A stretch of DNA of 64,000 nucleotides from Yoonia tamlensis (GTDB taxonomy: Bacteria > Pseudomonadota > Alphaproteobacteria > Rhodobacterales > Rhodobacteraceae). This document shows positions 53,080 to 62,747 of the stretch, in pieces. The notes below the pieces were generated by a model, which ran no database searches, was not told where the DNA came from, and worked only from the letters and a program-made list of their open reading frames with translations. The number at the start of each line of letters is the position of its first letter. Position 1 is the stretch's first letter. The position numbers and the translations under genes were made by a program. The DNA is taken from NCBI RefSeq assembly GCF_900115105.1, contig NZ_FOYP01000001.1, forward strand, positions 1,328,097 to 1,392,096, read 5' to 3'.

Positions 53080-54155
53080 TAGTTTTCTCCTGTTTCGCTG
53101 TCTTTGGGGGCCAAGGGCAATGAAATGCGGAACACCGTGCGGCCCGGCACGCTATCGACGGATATCCACCCGCCGCCGTCGCCGATCAGTTTGGACACAA
53201 GTGCAAGACCCAGCCCCGTTCCGTTTTCTTTGCCCGAGACAAAGGGTTCAAAAATGTCGTTTGCAATCGCGGGCGGCAGGCCTGGCCCGTCGTCGATGAT
53301 TTCGATCTGCAAAGGCAGGCGCGCTTGGGTGCCATCGGCACGCCGCACACGCAAAGATGTATCATAAAAACTGTGCAAGCGGATCATGCCGCCCGTCTTG
53401 TTCGCCTCGGACGCGTTTTTCAAAAGGTTCAGAAACACCTGCAAAAGCTGGTCCGCATCGGCCATGGTTTGCGGCAGCGATGGGTCATAATCTTCGACAA
53501 ACAGCATATGCGCGCCAAACCCGACCGAGGCCGATTGCCGCGCGCGGTCCAGCACGTCGTGGATATTCACCGGTTTCAGGAGCGGCGGGCGCAAGTTCCC
53601 GAACTGTTCAACCTGCTCAAGCAGCTTCACGATCCGGCGGCTTTCTTCGACGATCAGGTCGGTCATTTCCTGATCTTGCGCGCTAAGCCCCATCGACAGC
53701 AATTGCGCCGCACCCGTGATCCCCGCCAGCGGGTTCTTGATTTCATGCGCCAGCATTTCAGCCATGCCAATCGCGGATTTTGCGGCTTTTTCAGTGGAAT
53801 GGTGCTGATTCATCCGGCTTGCGATTTCGCGCGGGCTGATCATCACGATCATCACATCCTCACTGCCCTGAAGCGGCGCAAATTGCAGGTTGCAGGTCAG
53901 TGGCGCGCGTTCGCCGCTGCCGACATCAACGTCGTTCACAAACAGCGACGACCGGTTGGCGCGTGCGCGCGCAAATGGCGCTTCGAGAGGCGCATCAATC
54001 ATGACCTTCTCCCAAATGCGCTGTCCGGTCAGCGATCTGGACGACATGTTCAGAAAGCTTTCCGCGGCCGCATTGCTTGTGATGATCAGGTCATCCTTGT
54101 CGATCATCAACGCTGGCACAGGCAGCGATGTCCAAAGTGCGGTATCAAGTATCAT
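53079..54155 (-). CDS. ntrB: Nitrogen sensor kinase NtrB (GlnL)
   Basis: This 358-residue soluble kinase has an N-terminal PAS domain (about 5-110), the H-box with H137 in [12 protein letters not shown], and an ATPase core with [20 protein letters not shown] and [12 protein letters not shown]. It phosphorylates NtrC under nitrogen limitation under PII control. Its ATG overlaps the dusB stop (ATGA), giving the classic nifR3-ntrB-ntrC operon. Confidence 0.96.
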   Translation of the reverse strand: MILDTALWTSLPVPALMIDKDDLIITSNAAAESFLNMSSRSLTGQRIWEKVMIDAPLEAPFARARANRSSLFVNDVDVGSGERAPLTCNLQFAPLQGSEDVMIVMISPREIASRMNQHHSTEKAAKSAIGMAEMLAHEIKNPLAGITGAAQLLSMGLSAQDQEMTDLIVEESRRIVKLLEQVEQFGNLRPPLLKPVNIHDVLDRARQSASVGFGAHMLFVEDYDPSLPQTMADADQLLQVFLNLLKNASEANKTGGMIRLHSFYDTSLRVRRADGTQARLPLQIEIIDDGPGLPPAIANDIFEPFVSGKENGTGLGLALVSKLIGDGGGWISVDSVPGRTVFRISLPLAPKDSETGEN

Positions 54156-55153
54156 GCGGCCACCTTTTGGGTCAAAGCATCTGGAAGATCGCGCAGCACA
54201 TCGCGCGGGTTGATATGGGTAAGAATGGCCTTGCGCAGGGCCGGATCGGTTTGTGTACCGTCCATGTACCAGCCGAGATGTTTGCGTGACACGCGCCGCC
54301 CCAGATCAGTGCCATAAAACGACAGCATTGCCTCGTAGTGATCGCAGACCAATTGGGTCAGCGCCCCACCGGTCGGGGCAATCACCGTGCTGCCGCCGTG
54401 CAGCGCGGCTGCAACCTGCGCCAGCACCCAAGGCCGCCCCTGCGCGCCGCGTCCGATCATCACGCCGTTCGCGCCGGAAAGATCAAGCGCGCGCCTTGCC
54501 GTGGTCGCGTCAACAATGTCACCGTTCGCAATCACCGGAATGCTGACCACGTCCTTGATCGCGGCAATCGCCGCCCAATCTGCGGCACCCTTGTAGAACT
54601 GGCAGCGCGTGCGCCCGTGGATTGTCACCAGCTTGATCCCTGCATCTTCGGCCCGTTTGGCAACATCGGCCGCGTTCAGGCTGTCATCATCCCAGCCAAG
54701 CCGCGTTTTCAGCGTCACCGGAATATCTACCGCATTCACCACGGCTTCGATCAGCGACAGCGCATGGTCGGGCGTGCGCAACAGCGCCGACCCCGAATAG
54801 CCGTTGGTGACTTTTTTCGCGGGGCAGCCCATGTTGATATCGATCATCGCCGCTCCATTGGCTTCGATCATGCGCGCGGCCTCGGCCATCCAATAGGCGT
54901 CGCGCCCCGCAATCTGGACGGCGGTACCAGCCTGATCATAGCCCAGTTCAGCACGTTCGCGCACGCCAGGTTTAGCCTGCACCATTTCCTGGCTTGCGAC
55001 CATTTCGGAAACCACCCAGCCCGCCCCGAATGACGCAACGAGCTGGCGAAACGGCAGATCCGTGATCCCCGCCAGCGGCGCAAGCGCGACAGGTGGTTGC
55101 AGAGCCACGTCGTTCAAAAGGATTGATTCGTCATTTGCCAAAGGATCAGTCAT
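54152..55153 (-). CDS. dusB: tRNA dihydrouridine synthase DusB (NifR3)
   Basis: This 333-residue flavoenzyme reduces uridines in tRNA. It has LAPLAGITDLPFR near the start, the catalytic Cys110 in INMGCPAKKV, a TLKTRLGWD segment and the FMN-phosphate motif GVMIGRGAQGRPW. ATG at 55153 (MTDPLAND) is preferred to a 23-residue upstream extension of unlikely sequence. It is the promoter-proximal gene of the ntrBC operon, historically called nifR3. Confidence 0.96.
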   Translation of the reverse strand: MTDPLANDESILLNDVALQPPVALAPLAGITDLPFRQLVASFGAGWVVSEMVASQEMVQAKPGVRERAELGYDQAGTAVQIAGRDAYWMAEAARMIEANGAAMIDINMGCPAKKVTNGYSGSALLRTPDHALSLIEAVVNAVDIPVTLKTRLGWDDDSLNAADVAKRAEDAGIKLVTIHGRTRCQFYKGAADWAAIAAIKDVVSIPVIANGDIVDATTARRALDLSGANGVMIGRGAQGRPWVLAQVAAALHGGSTVIAPTGGALTQLVCDHYEAMLSFYGTDLGRRVSRKHLGWYMDGTQTDPALRKAILTHINPRDVLRDLPDALTQKVAA

Positions 55154-55246
55154 TCGCTTAATAGGTGGGCGTTGCCTCTGAATTACGTAGAAATGCCTGA
55201 TTTCACAACGAATCTGACCCACAAAACACCAAATAAATCAGCATAC

Positions 55247-55261
55247 GCCTAAAAATTAGGC
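55247..55261. promoter_or_regulatory. Palindrome GCCTAA-AAA-TTAGGC between divergent dusB and ispDF
   Basis: A perfect 6-base inverted repeat with a three-base spacer lies in the 183-base gap between divergent dusB-ntrBC and ispDF. It is 94 bases from the dusB start and 76 bases from the ispDF start. It may be an operator or part of a promoter. No regulator can be named from sequence. Confidence 0.35.
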
Positions 55262-55336
55262 ACAATGCCGCGCAAACTGACGAATTGCACCAATCCCCTG
55301 TGCGGCATAAACCTGTGCCACCAAGGAAAGAACAAG

Positions 55337-56461
55337 ATGACAATCACCGCCATCATTGTCGCTGCCGGACGCGGAACGCGCGCGGGTGGTGACACCCCCA
55401 AACAGTGGCAAATGCTGCACGGCAAGACGATTGCAGCGCGCGCGATGCGCCCTTTTGCCGGTCATCCGGCGATTTCGCAGATGGTGCTGGTCGTCCATCC
55501 CGACGATGATCCGGTGCTTTGGGCGGATACACCTGCGGCAACCATCGTCAAAGGCGGCGCAACCCGACAAGCATCAGTCCGCGCAGGGTTGCAGGCCGCG
55601 ACCGGTGAGCTGGTGTTGATCCATGATGCGGCGCGCCCACTGATCAGCACAGCAGTGATCGACCGCGTTATCGCCGCACTTGCACATCACACAGGTGCTG
55701 CCCCAGCGATTGCAGTGACAGATACGCTTTGGCAGGGGGCCAGCGATCGGGTTAACGGCGTGCAGGACCGAACAGGGCTGTACCGCGCGCAAACCCCGCA
55801 AGGGTTCCATCGCGCCCCGCTATTGGCTGCGCATCTGGCATGCGACACGGACGCCACGGATGATGTGTCCGTCGCATGCGGCGCGGGACACCATGTTGCC
55901 ATTGTTGCTGGCGACGAAAACAATATAAAAATCACAACGCCCGGCGATTTCGCCCGCGCAGAACAGCTATTGGGGCAAACGATGGATATCAGATGCGGCA
56001 ACGGGTACGATGTACACCGGTTCGGGCCAGGCGACCATGTCTGGCTGTGCGGTGTCAAAGTACCATTTGATCGCGGCCTGCAGGGCCATTCGGATGCGGA
56101 TGTTGGCATGCATGCTGTAACCGATGCGATTTACGGCGCGCTGGGGCGCGGCGATATCGGCCAGCATTTCCCGCCCTCCGACCCGCAATGGAAAGGCGCG
56201 GAAAGCCATATTTTCCTGACCCATGCCGTCACGCTTGCGCGTGATCTGGGCTATGTGATCAGCAATGTCGATTGCACGCTGGTTTGCGAATTCCCGAAAA
56301 TCGGCCCGCACCAACCCGCGATGAAGGCCGCGCTTGCGCATATCATGGGGCTGGATGCCGACCGGATCAGCGTCAAGGCGACCACTTCTGAACGACTGGG
56401 CTTTACCGGTCGTGGCGAAGGCATCGCCGCAATCGCAACTGCAACATTGGTGAAACCATGA
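55337..56461 (+). CDS. ispDF: Bifunctional MEP-pathway enzyme IspDF
   Basis: This 374-residue fusion carries 2-C-methyl-D-erythritol 4-phosphate cytidylyltransferase (IspD, residues 1-215; [29 protein letters not shown]) and MECDP synthase (IspF, from Met216; [53 protein letters not shown]). Both work in non-mevalonate isoprenoid synthesis on either side of IspE. ATG at 55337 follows AAGGA by 9 bases. Overlaps pgpA (ATGA). Confidence 0.97.
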   Translation: MTITAIIVAAGRGTRAGGDTPKQWQMLHGKTIAARAMRPFAGHPAISQMVLVVHPDDDPVLWADTPAATIVKGGATRQASVRAGLQAATGELVLIHDAARPLISTAVIDRVIAALAHHTGAAPAIAVTDTLWQGASDRVNGVQDRTGLYRAQTPQGFHRAPLLAAHLACDTDATDDVSVACGAGHHVAIVAGDENNIKITTPGDFARAEQLLGQTMDIRCGNGYDVHRFGPGDHVWLCGVKVPFDRGLQGHSDADVGMHAVTDAIYGALGRGDIGQHFPPSDPQWKGAESHIFLTHAVTLARDLGYVISNVDCTLVCEFPKIGPHQPAMKAALAHIMGLDADRISVKATTSERLGFTGRGEGIAAIATATLVKP

Positions 56462-56940
56462 CACATCTGATCGCGACTTTCTTTTATGTGGGGCATTTTC
56501 GTCCGGCCCCGGGCACTTGGGGGTCGCTGGCCGCCCTGCCCGCTGCATTATTCATCTTTACCCTATTTGGGGCTTGGGGGCTGCTGGTGGCGGTGTTTGC
56601 GTCCTATGCGCTTGGCGTTTGGGCAACGGCTGTGGAAACACGCGGCAAGGACAACCACGACCCGTCCGAAATTGTGATTGATGAAGTCTGCGGCCAATGG
56701 ATTGCCCTGCTGCCCGTCGCGTTCGGGGCACAGATAATGGGCGCACCTTTCATGGCGCTTTGGCCGGGCTGGATCGCGGCATTTGCACTATTTCGCTTCT
56801 TTGACATCACCAAATGGGGGCCAATTGGCTGGGCGGACCGGATGCACGGGCCGACAGGCGTGATGCTGGATGACGTGATCGCGGGCATCTTTGCCGCCAT
56901 CGGGGTTTGCCTGCTCGCGGCGGCGGCGCATTTGTTGTGA
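56458..56940 (+). CDS. pgpA: Phosphatidylglycerophosphatase A
   Basis: This 160-residue inner-membrane lipid phosphatase dephosphorylates phosphatidylglycerol phosphate. It has [15 protein letters not shown] near the N-terminus, [20 protein letters not shown] (acidic active-site region) and [26 protein letters not shown]. Several hydrophobic helices fit. The start overlaps ispDF (ATGA) and the stop overlaps the cinA-like GTG start. Confidence 0.95.
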   Translation: MTHLIATFFYVGHFRPAPGTWGSLAALPAALFIFTLFGAWGLLVAVFASYALGVWATAVETRGKDNHDPSEIVIDEVCGQWIALLPVAFGAQIMGAPFMALWPGWIAAFALFRFFDITKWGPIGWADRMHGPTGVMLDDVIAGIFAAIGVCLLAAAAHLL

Positions 56941-57422
56941 GCCTTGCCGCCGATATTCTGGCCAAGGCCCGCGCAAAAGGCGTCATGATCGCCACTGCCG
57001 AAAGCTGCACCGGCGGCATGGTTGCCGCTGCACTTACCGATATCGCAGGCAGTTCCGCGATTTTTGATCGCGGCTTTGTCACCTATACCAATGCGGCGAA
57101 AATGCAGATGCTGGGCGTGACCAAGACCAGTCTTGACGCGCATGGCGCTGTGTCCGAACAGGTTGCAATCGAAATGGCGCTGGGGGCCATCGCGCATTCT
57201 GCGGCGCAAATTTCCGTATCTATCACAGGCATCGCAGGCCCCGGCGGGTCGGACCATAAACCCGAGGGGCGGGTTTGTTTCGGGGTTGCGCAAGCGGGCG
57301 AATGTCTGGCGCAAACGATCGAGTTCGGGGCCTTGGGGCGCGCCAATGTCCGGCAAGCGGCGCGCGACCACGCATTGCAACTGCTGCTAACGACGCTTGA
57401 TTCATTTGCGCCCAAAAATTAG
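56937..57422 (+). CDS. CinA C-terminal domain protein (nicotinamide-nucleotide amidohydrolase type)
   Basis: This 161-residue stand-alone CinA C-terminal (PncC-type) domain shows TAESCTGGMVAAALTDIAGSS with the nucleophile Ser, RGFVTYTNAAKMQMLGV, AVSEQVAIEMALGA and VSITGIAGPGGSDHKPEGRV. PncC deamidates nicotinamide mononucleotide in NAD recycling. GTG at 56937 is chosen because it overlaps the pgpA stop (GTGA) and starts [11 protein letters not shown]; an upstream extension would run back into pgpA. Confidence 0.93.
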   Translation: MSLAADILAKARAKGVMIATAESCTGGMVAAALTDIAGSSAIFDRGFVTYTNAAKMQMLGVTKTSLDAHGAVSEQVAIEMALGAIAHSAAQISVSITGIAGPGGSDHKPEGRVCFGVAQAGECLAQTIEFGALGRANVRQAARDHALQLLLTTLDSFAPKN

Positions 57423-57569
57423 ACAAAGCGCCAAAATTCCGGTCATTACCCGCGCAATGTGCGAAGTGATGCAAACTTAGGCGGGTATTTGCGTGCTTGC
57501 CACTTTATTTAGCAGATCAAATCCGCACTAAGCCATTCCAACGGGGACATCCCAACGGAGGGGAACACT

Positions 57570-58751
57570 ATGAACGGAGCCGATACCGCCTGGATCATCG
57601 TAGCCACGGCGCTTGTATTATTCATGACTTTGCCAGGGCTGGCATTGTTTTACGGCGGGCTTGTACGCGCGCGCAACGTGCTGAGCGTGTTTATGCACTG
57701 CTATGCAATTGCCTGTCTGATGAGCATTCTATGGCTCGCATTTGGCTATTCCATCGCCTTTGGCGGATCTGGCAATGCGTTCTGGGGCGGTTTGGACAAG
57801 ATGTTCTTGCTGGGCATTGATGCGGACACATTGGCAGGCACCCTGCCCGAAGTGCTGTTCTTTGCCTTTCAAATGACCTTTGCGATCATTACGCCCGCGC
57901 TAATCGTCGGTGCATATGTGGAACGGATCGGCTTTGGCTTTGTCTTGCTGTTTTCATCGCTTTGGATGCTGTTGTGCTATGCGCCGGTGGTGCATTGGAT
58001 CTGGGGCGGCGGGTTTCTGGCTGATGGCGGGATTTTTGGCGACACAGGCGTGCGCGATTTCGCGGGCGGGATTGTTGTGCATGAAACCGCAGGGCTTGCC
58101 GCGCTGATCCTTGCGGTCTTCCTTGGCGCGCGGCGCGAAGCCACCAAGCCGCCGCATAACCCCGGAATGGTGATGATCGGGGCGGCGATGCTTTGGGTTG
58201 GCTGGTTCGGCTTTAACGGCGGATCACAGCTTGCGGCCGATGGCGGCGCGGCGATGGCGATCACAGTCACACATATTTCGGCGGCAACCGCATCGTTGAC
58301 ATGGGCATTGTGGGAACGGATAAAATTTGGCCGCGCGTCACTGGTTGGCATTGTCACAGGCACCATCGCAGGGCTTGCGTCGATCACGCCGGCATCCGGT
58401 TTTGTCGGACCGATCGAAGCGCTGGTCATCGGGGCCGTCGCGGGCATCATGTGTCAGGAAATGGTCAATTTGATCCGCAACAAATTCAAGATCGACGACA
58501 CATTGGACGTCTTTGCAGTGCACGGCGTCGGCGGGATTTTCGGCACGATCATGATCGCGGTCTTCGGGGCTGGCGCATGGGCTGCGCAGCTTGGTTCGCT
58601 GGTCATTGTGGGCGTCTTTACCACGGTCGTGACAGTGGCGCTGATCTATATCTGCAAAGCGATCACACCGCTGCGCGTGGATCACGAATCAGAAAATCTG
58701 GGGCTTGATATCACTGTGCATGGCGAAAGCGCCTATCACCTGAATTCGTAA
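57570..58751 (+). CDS. amt: Ammonium transporter (Amt family)
   Basis: This 393-residue channel-like ammonium transporter has about eleven membrane helices and no cleaved signal. The pore twin histidines are present: H171 in GIVVHETAG and H318 in AVHGVGG; also GLALFYGGLVRARN near the N-terminus. The residues after H171 (ET) differ from the usual IN. GGAGGGG lies before the ATG. No glnK gene is adjacent. The preceding 147 bases show no sigma-54 promoter, which agrees with the loopless NtrC. Confidence 0.95.
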   Translation: MNGADTAWIIVATALVLFMTLPGLALFYGGLVRARNVLSVFMHCYAIACLMSILWLAFGYSIAFGGSGNAFWGGLDKMFLLGIDADTLAGTLPEVLFFAFQMTFAIITPALIVGAYVERIGFGFVLLFSSLWMLLCYAPVVHWIWGGGFLADGGIFGDTGVRDFAGGIVVHETAGLAALILAVFLGARREATKPPHNPGMVMIGAAMLWVGWFGFNGGSQLAADGGAAMAITVTHISAATASLTWALWERIKFGRASLVGIVTGTIAGLASITPASGFVGPIEALVIGAVAGIMCQEMVNLIRNKFKIDDTLDVFAVHGVGGIFGTIMIAVFGAGAWAAQLGSLVIVGVFTTVVTVALIYICKAITPLRVDHESENLGLDITVHGESAYHLNS

Positions 58752-58759
58752 ATAAATCA

Positions 58760-58788
58760 AGGTGCTGCGCCATCTAGGCGCGGCACCT
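58760..58788. terminator. Bidirectional hairpin between amt and the COQ10-like gene
   Basis: A 12-base-pair stem (AGGTGCTGCGCC with GGCGCGGCACCT, one T-G pair) closes a 5-base loop ATCTA. It fills the 40-base gap between convergent stops. Little T-run is seen, but the symmetrical stem can serve both genes. Confidence 0.85.
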
Positions 58789-58791
58789 ACC

Positions 58792-59235
58792 CTAGAGGTA
58801 AAGCTCTGCTGCACGCCGTTCAAACGCGCGCACCACACGCTGCATCGCCTCGTTAAAGAACATCCCAGCGGCCCCTTGCAGCAGACGGTTCTTGAATTCG
58901 AAATCCACATCAAACGACACTTCGCACCCGCCCTGCACATCACGAAACTGCCACTGGCTTTCAAGATGTTTGAACGGGCCGTCCAGATATGCCGTGTCGA
59001 TCTTTTGCGCTTCTGGCCACAGGGTCACTTGGCTTAGGAATGTTTCGCGGAACACTTTGAACGAAATCACCAGATCCGCCAGCATCACCTGTTTTTTACC
59101 CTGATCATCCACACTGCGCACCCGTGCAGCCGCCGTCCAAGGCAGAAATTTCGGATAATTACCCACATCAGCCACCAAATCATACATTTGCTTTGCCGTA
59201 TAAGGCAGCGTTTTTATCTCTGAGTGGCTCGGCAT
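58792..59235 (-). CDS. Coenzyme Q-binding protein COQ10-like (RatA/START family)
   Basis: This 147-residue START-fold protein matches the Polyketide_cyc/COQ10 family: it begins MPSHSEIKTLPYTAKQMYDLVADVGNYPKFLPW, has DLVISFKVFRETFLSQVTL, and ends in a helix with FFNEAMQRVVRAFERRA. The eukaryotic homologue carries ubiquinone to the respiratory chain. The E. coli homologue RatA was reported as a ribosome-association toxin, but no partner gene is present. ATG at 59235 is preferred to an upstream extension. Confidence 0.93.
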   Translation of the reverse strand: MPSHSEIKTLPYTAKQMYDLVADVGNYPKFLPWTAAARVRSVDDQGKKQVMLADLVISFKVFRETFLSQVTLWPEAQKIDTAYLDGPFKHLESQWQFRDVQGGCEVSFDVDFEFKNRLLQGAAGMFFNEAMQRVVRAFERRAAELYL

Positions 59236-59315
59236 TTTGCGTCTTTCGCGGGTGACTTCACGCCCTGATGTCGTAAACTGCGGCCAGAAATGCAACCCTT
59301 GTCTAAGGCCACCAA

Positions 59316-59861
59316 ATGACGCACCGCCCCTATGTGATTGATGAAATGATCAGCGCCAAGGCCATTGCCGCCAGAATCGAAGGGCTTGCGCGTGAAATCG
59401 GGCGCGAATTTGCCGATACCAACAAACTGGTCGTGGTCGGCCTGCTGCGCGGATCATTTGTGTTTATCGCTGATCTGGTGCGCGAATTCGACCTGCCGGT
59501 CGAGGTCGATTTTCTTGAGGCGTCGTCCTATGGCGACGGCATGGAAAGCAGCCGCGAGGTGCGTATTCTCAAGGATCTGCGCGGCCAGATTGAAGGGCGC
59601 GATGTGCTGGTCGTCGAAGACATCGTTGATACGGGCCATACGCTCAAACATGTGACCGAATATTTGCAAACCCGCCACCCCGCACGGCTGCGCAGTATTG
59701 CGTTGCTTGATAAACCCGCACGCCGCGAGGTCGACTTTAAGGCCGACCTGATAGGCTTTGAAATCCCTGATGAATTTGTTGTTGGCTACGGCATCGACTT
59801 TGCGCAACGCAACCGCAACCTGCCGTTTATTGGCAAGGTGCGGTTCACGGATGATGTATGA
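59316..59861 (+). CDS. hpt: Hypoxanthine phosphoribosyltransferase
   Basis: This 181-residue purine salvage enzyme has the PRPP-binding motif [14 protein letters not shown] at 97-110, [15 protein letters not shown] near 43-57 and the flexible loop with [11 protein letters not shown]. It converts hypoxanthine (and often guanine) to nucleotides. The start lies near the divergent COQ10-like gene; its stop overlaps the next small gene (ATGA). Confidence 0.96.
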   Translation: MTHRPYVIDEMISAKAIAARIEGLAREIGREFADTNKLVVVGLLRGSFVFIADLVREFDLPVEVDFLEASSYGDGMESSREVRILKDLRGQIEGRDVLVVEDIVDTGHTLKHVTEYLQTRHPARLRSIALLDKPARREVDFKADLIGFEIPDEFVVGYGIDFAQRNRNLPFIGKVRFTDDV

Positions 59862-60043
59862 ATATCCGCTGGCTTTTGCGCGCAAAACGAATGGCCCAAA
59901 ACCCGCCGTCAGAAGCCAGATTCTGGCTTGTCGTGGGGGTTATCGCGGTTTGTGCGCTGCTGTGGGGCATCGAACATATCTTTGGCTGGCCGGAATGGCT
60001 TAGCGCCGATGACATGCGCAAGCTGCGCGTGAAACCGCAGTGA
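59858..60043 (+). CDS. Small single-helix membrane protein downstream of hpt
   Basis: This 61-residue protein has a basic N-terminus ([16 protein letters not shown]), one membrane helix (about residues 22-40, [19 protein letters not shown]) and a short C-tail [15 protein letters not shown]. Its ATG overlaps the hpt stop by four bases and it abuts the convergent lipA stop with no gap. I do not recognise a function; the coupling to hpt supports that it is expressed. Confidence 0.8.
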   Translation: MNIRWLLRAKRMAQNPPSEARFWLVVGVIAVCALLWGIEHIFGWPEWLSADDMRKLRVKPQ

Positions 60044-61000
60044 TCAGGCGCCGAATTTTGCCAGACGTGCAGCCCGCAAACGCGCAAAATCATCGCCCGC
60101 ATGATAGGATGACCGCGTAAGCGGCGTGGCAGAAACCATCAAGAACCCTTTGTTATAAGCGGCTTTTTCATAAGACGCGAATTCTTCGGGGGTCACAAAG
60201 CGGTCCACCTTATGGTGCTTTGGGGTTGGTTGCAGATATTGCCCGATCGTCAGGAAATCGATGTTGGCGGCGCGCATGTCTTCCATGACCTGAATGACAG
60301 CTTGGCGATCCTCGCCCAGCCCCACCATAATGCCCGATTTGGTAAACATAGTCGGGTCAAGTTCCTTGACACGTTGCAACAGGCGCAAGGAATGGAAATA
60401 GCGCGCGCCGGGGCGGACTTCGGGGTAAAGGCCGGGCACGGTTTCAAGGTTGTGGTTGAATACGTCAGGGCGTGCTTTCACAACAACTTCAAGCACTTCC
60501 GGCGCACAGCGGATAAAATCGGGCGTCAGGATTTCAATCGTCGTATCGGGTGACTGGCGGCGCACGGCACGGATTGTCTGTGCGAAATGCTCGGCTCCGC
60601 CGTCTTCAACATCGTCGCGGTCCACGGATGTGATCACAACGTGTTTCAGGCCCAGTTTCTTGACTGCATCGGCCACACGACCCGGTTCAAATACATCCAA
60701 GGCTTCGGGCGGTTTGCCGGTTGCGATATTGCAGAATGTGCAGGCGCGGGTGCAGACCTCGCCCATGATCATCATTGTTGCGTGGCCTTGCGACCAGCAT
60801 TCACCGACATTGGGGCAGCCCGCCTCTTCGCAGACAGTTACCAGCTTGTTTTCGCGCATAATATCGCGGGTTTGCTTGTAACCCTCCGAAGTCGGCGCCT
60901 TGACCCTGATCCATTCCGGCTTTTTAGGTTGCGCAGAATCCGGACGGCGCTGTTTTTCTGGATGGCGCTGCGCCGGAATTTTCAGATCACGAGTGGTCAT
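60044..61000 (-). CDS. lipA: Lipoyl synthase
   Basis: This 318-residue radical-SAM enzyme inserts sulfur into octanoyl groups to make lipoate. It has the auxiliary cluster motif C57-x4-C62-x5-C68 ([13 protein letters not shown]) and the radical-SAM motif C83-x3-C87-x2-C90 (CTRACTFC), plus the family [10 protein letters not shown] end with its essential Ser. ATG at 61000 has GGAGA 7 bases upstream; a longer upstream reading is unlikely. Confidence 0.97.
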   Translation of the reverse strand: MTTRDLKIPAQRHPEKQRRPDSAQPKKPEWIRVKAPTSEGYKQTRDIMRENKLVTVCEEAGCPNVGECWSQGHATMMIMGEVCTRACTFCNIATGKPPEALDVFEPGRVADAVKKLGLKHVVITSVDRDDVEDGGAEHFAQTIRAVRRQSPDTTIEILTPDFIRCAPEVLEVVVKARPDVFNHNLETVPGLYPEVRPGARYFHSLRLLQRVKELDPTMFTKSGIMVGLGEDRQAVIQVMEDMRAANIDFLTIGQYLQPTPKHHKVDRFVTPEEFASYEKAAYNKGFLMVSATPLTRSSYHAGDDFARLRAARLAKFGA

Positions 61001-61100
61001 GGCGGTCTCCGCTGGTTTAAACGGATATTTAGCCGCGGGCGGCATGTTTGTCCAACGCTGATAGGCACGTCATGACGGAGCTGCATGTGACGCATAGACG

Positions 61101-62198
61101 CTATCCGATCAAAGGGCCAAATTTGCCGCCCGTCGTTTCATAGTGCCGCTGCAACCGCTCGAGCGCGATACGCAGCACGATCTTGCCCGAGCGCGCCGAC
61201 CAACCCATTGATTTTTCTGTGGTTTCCAACCCCTCAAGAAAGCAGCAACATTGCAATACGATATCCCCCAAACCTGGCCCCAGTTCCGCAAGCGCCGCAC
61301 GCACACGCATGCGCGCAGGGTCATCGGGCGTCGGGCCATCCATAATATCTTCCCACTTTGTGATCACATCGCCGGACAATTGCGCCAGTTCAAAGTCCTC
61401 GCGCAGCCGTTCACCGACAACGACCAGCGCGCGGTCCAGAAACGGGCTGCCATCGCGGTCTTTGCGGCGGGCAAGCCCCACCAGCGGGCTTTCGGTGCCG
61501 TGATAGCGGCGCGTGCGACGTGAACCGCCTTCGATAGCATCCAGATCCCATGCGGCCTCGGCCGCTGGATCACCCCGCCGTTGTCCCAGACCATGGGCGC
61601 GGTTTTCATCTTCGGCGGTGAGACGCCGCAGCGCCGCGCGCCCGTTATTGGTAATGAAATAACGCGCGATCCGGTTCTCGGGCTCCGGACAGCTGATCCA
61701 GTCCTTGAGCGCCATCGCCTGCGCAATTTCGCGTTCAACCATGGCCGTGCGCAGTTGGTCATCGTGACCTGCCGCGCGCACGACAACGGCCGTTTCCATC
61801 TCGCGCGCGACAGCCAGCACCGCACCCGGTTCGCAAAGACGCCGCAAAATGCGCTTTGCTTCCTGGTCAATCCGGCGCTGTGTTAGCTCTTGGTTCGGAT
61901 CTGCACGGTCAATTTTCCGCTGTGTCATCAATTTGTTTTCTCCCCAGTTTTTTGTGGCCTCAGCAAGTGCAACCTGATCAGAAAGCGCATCAAGCGCCGC
62001 ATCAATCAGCGGATCGTCGCGGCGGGTTTCAAAACGGCGGATCTGGCGCAATACGGTTGACGGATGACAGGCGCATTCACGCGCAACCGCCCGTATTGAC
62101 AGACCTTTTTGTGTATGCGCCAAGTAATTGCGCGCCGCATGCGGAACCCAAACCGGGAACCGCCCAGACCGCAGCGGTCCCTTTTGTGCAGTCATCAT
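61101..62198 (-). CDS. DUF6456 domain protein with N-terminal helix-turn-helix
   Basis: This 365-residue protein of Rhodobacterales type has an N-terminal HTH-like segment (about 22-50; KGLSIRAVARECACHPSTVLRQIRRFE), a middle helical part, and a C-terminal DUF6456-type domain (from about 200: RRYHGTESPLVGLARRKDRDG through DIVLQCCCFLEGLE and the final GRAR-like ARSGKIVLRIALERLQRHY). It is presumably a DNA-binding regulator; targets unknown. ATG at 62198 follows GAGGA by 6 bases. Confidence 0.85.
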   Translation of the reverse strand: MMTAQKGPLRSGRFPVWVPHAARNYLAHTQKGLSIRAVARECACHPSTVLRQIRRFETRRDDPLIDAALDALSDQVALAEATKNWGENKLMTQRKIDRADPNQELTQRRIDQEAKRILRRLCEPGAVLAVAREMETAVVVRAAGHDDQLRTAMVEREIAQAMALKDWISCPEPENRIARYFITNNGRAALRRLTAEDENRAHGLGQRRGDPAAEAAWDLDAIEGGSRRTRRYHGTESPLVGLARRKDRDGSPFLDRALVVVGERLREDFELAQLSGDVITKWEDIMDGPTPDDPARMRVRAALAELGPGLGDIVLQCCCFLEGLETTEKSMGWSARSGKIVLRIALERLQRHYETTGGKFGPLIG

Positions 62199-62444
62199 CA
62201 CGCGTCCTCTTTCGCAGGTTTCGATGCGCCAGCACAAAGCCGAAACCCCTACAAGCACATCGAAAAATCAACCTATGAATGCTTGGTTACCTAAGTGTTA
62301 ACGGCCATGTTGGCCCGTCAACTATTCTTGCCAAAAGATAAACAAACCTGAGCGAAGCGTTCTTAACAAATCGGCATCCCGCAACACCCGCCCACGGCGT
62401 GCCATAGTTCGGCGACTCGGTAATTTGCTTGGAAAGGATTGATT
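62199..62444. promoter_or_regulatory. Divergent intergenic region, no gene seen
   Basis: These 246 bases separate the divergent DUF6456 and DUF6477 genes. They must hold both promoters. I see the two ribosome-binding sites (GAGGA on the minus strand, AAGGA on the plus strand) and isolated TTAA tetramers, but no convincing open frame, tRNA, or TTAA-N7-TTAA pair. Confidence 0.5.
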
Positions 62445-62747
62445 ATGCTGGATTTGGAAACACGGATCGCCGCGCTCAAACGCCCCACGTTACTGGCACG
62501 TGCGGCGCGCTTTGGCGTTGATGACTACCGGCGCGAGGTGCATTTGCCGCGTATTCTGGGGGTAGGTCACCTGCCGCGCCCTGCCGATGCAATCATGCGC
62601 CTGCTTGATCACGAATCCCAGATGAATGCGCTGCGGATCGCACGCGCAGGCGACTACCGGCTGGCGCAACATGTCGACATTCTGATCGCGATCGCAGCCG
62701 AGGCCCAATTGATGCGCGCAACCCGATTGCGGCTTGTCGCGCCCTAG
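62445..62747 (+). CDS. DUF6477 family protein
   Basis: This 100-residue protein begins MLDLETRIAALKRPTLLARAARFGVDDYRR, continues with HLPRILGVGHLPRPADAIMRLLDHE and ends with a helix QHVDILIAIAAEAQL. The pattern matches small DUF6477 proteins of Rhodobacterales, usually next to DUF6456 genes. Function unknown. ATG at 62445 is chosen with AAGGA 6 bases upstream. Its stop overlaps that of the convergent methyltransferase gene by four bases. Confidence 0.85.
   Translation: MLDLETRIAALKRPTLLARAARFGVDDYRREVHLPRILGVGHLPRPADAIMRLLDHESQMNALRIARAGDYRLAQHVDILIAIAAEAQLMRATRLRLVAP

Noticed and set aside
53325-54317. 330-codon plus-strand frame opposite ntrB
   Set aside because: ntrB kinase motifs occupy this region on the other strand; no independent support.
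57423-57569. Sigma-54 promoter upstream of amt
   Set aside because: A TGGCA-like stretch near 57501 is on the wrong strand and its GG to GC spacing is not the required 12 bases.
58792-59235. RatA toxin-antitoxin module
   Set aside because: No RatB-like partner gene is adjacent; sequence fits the COQ10/START housekeeping family.
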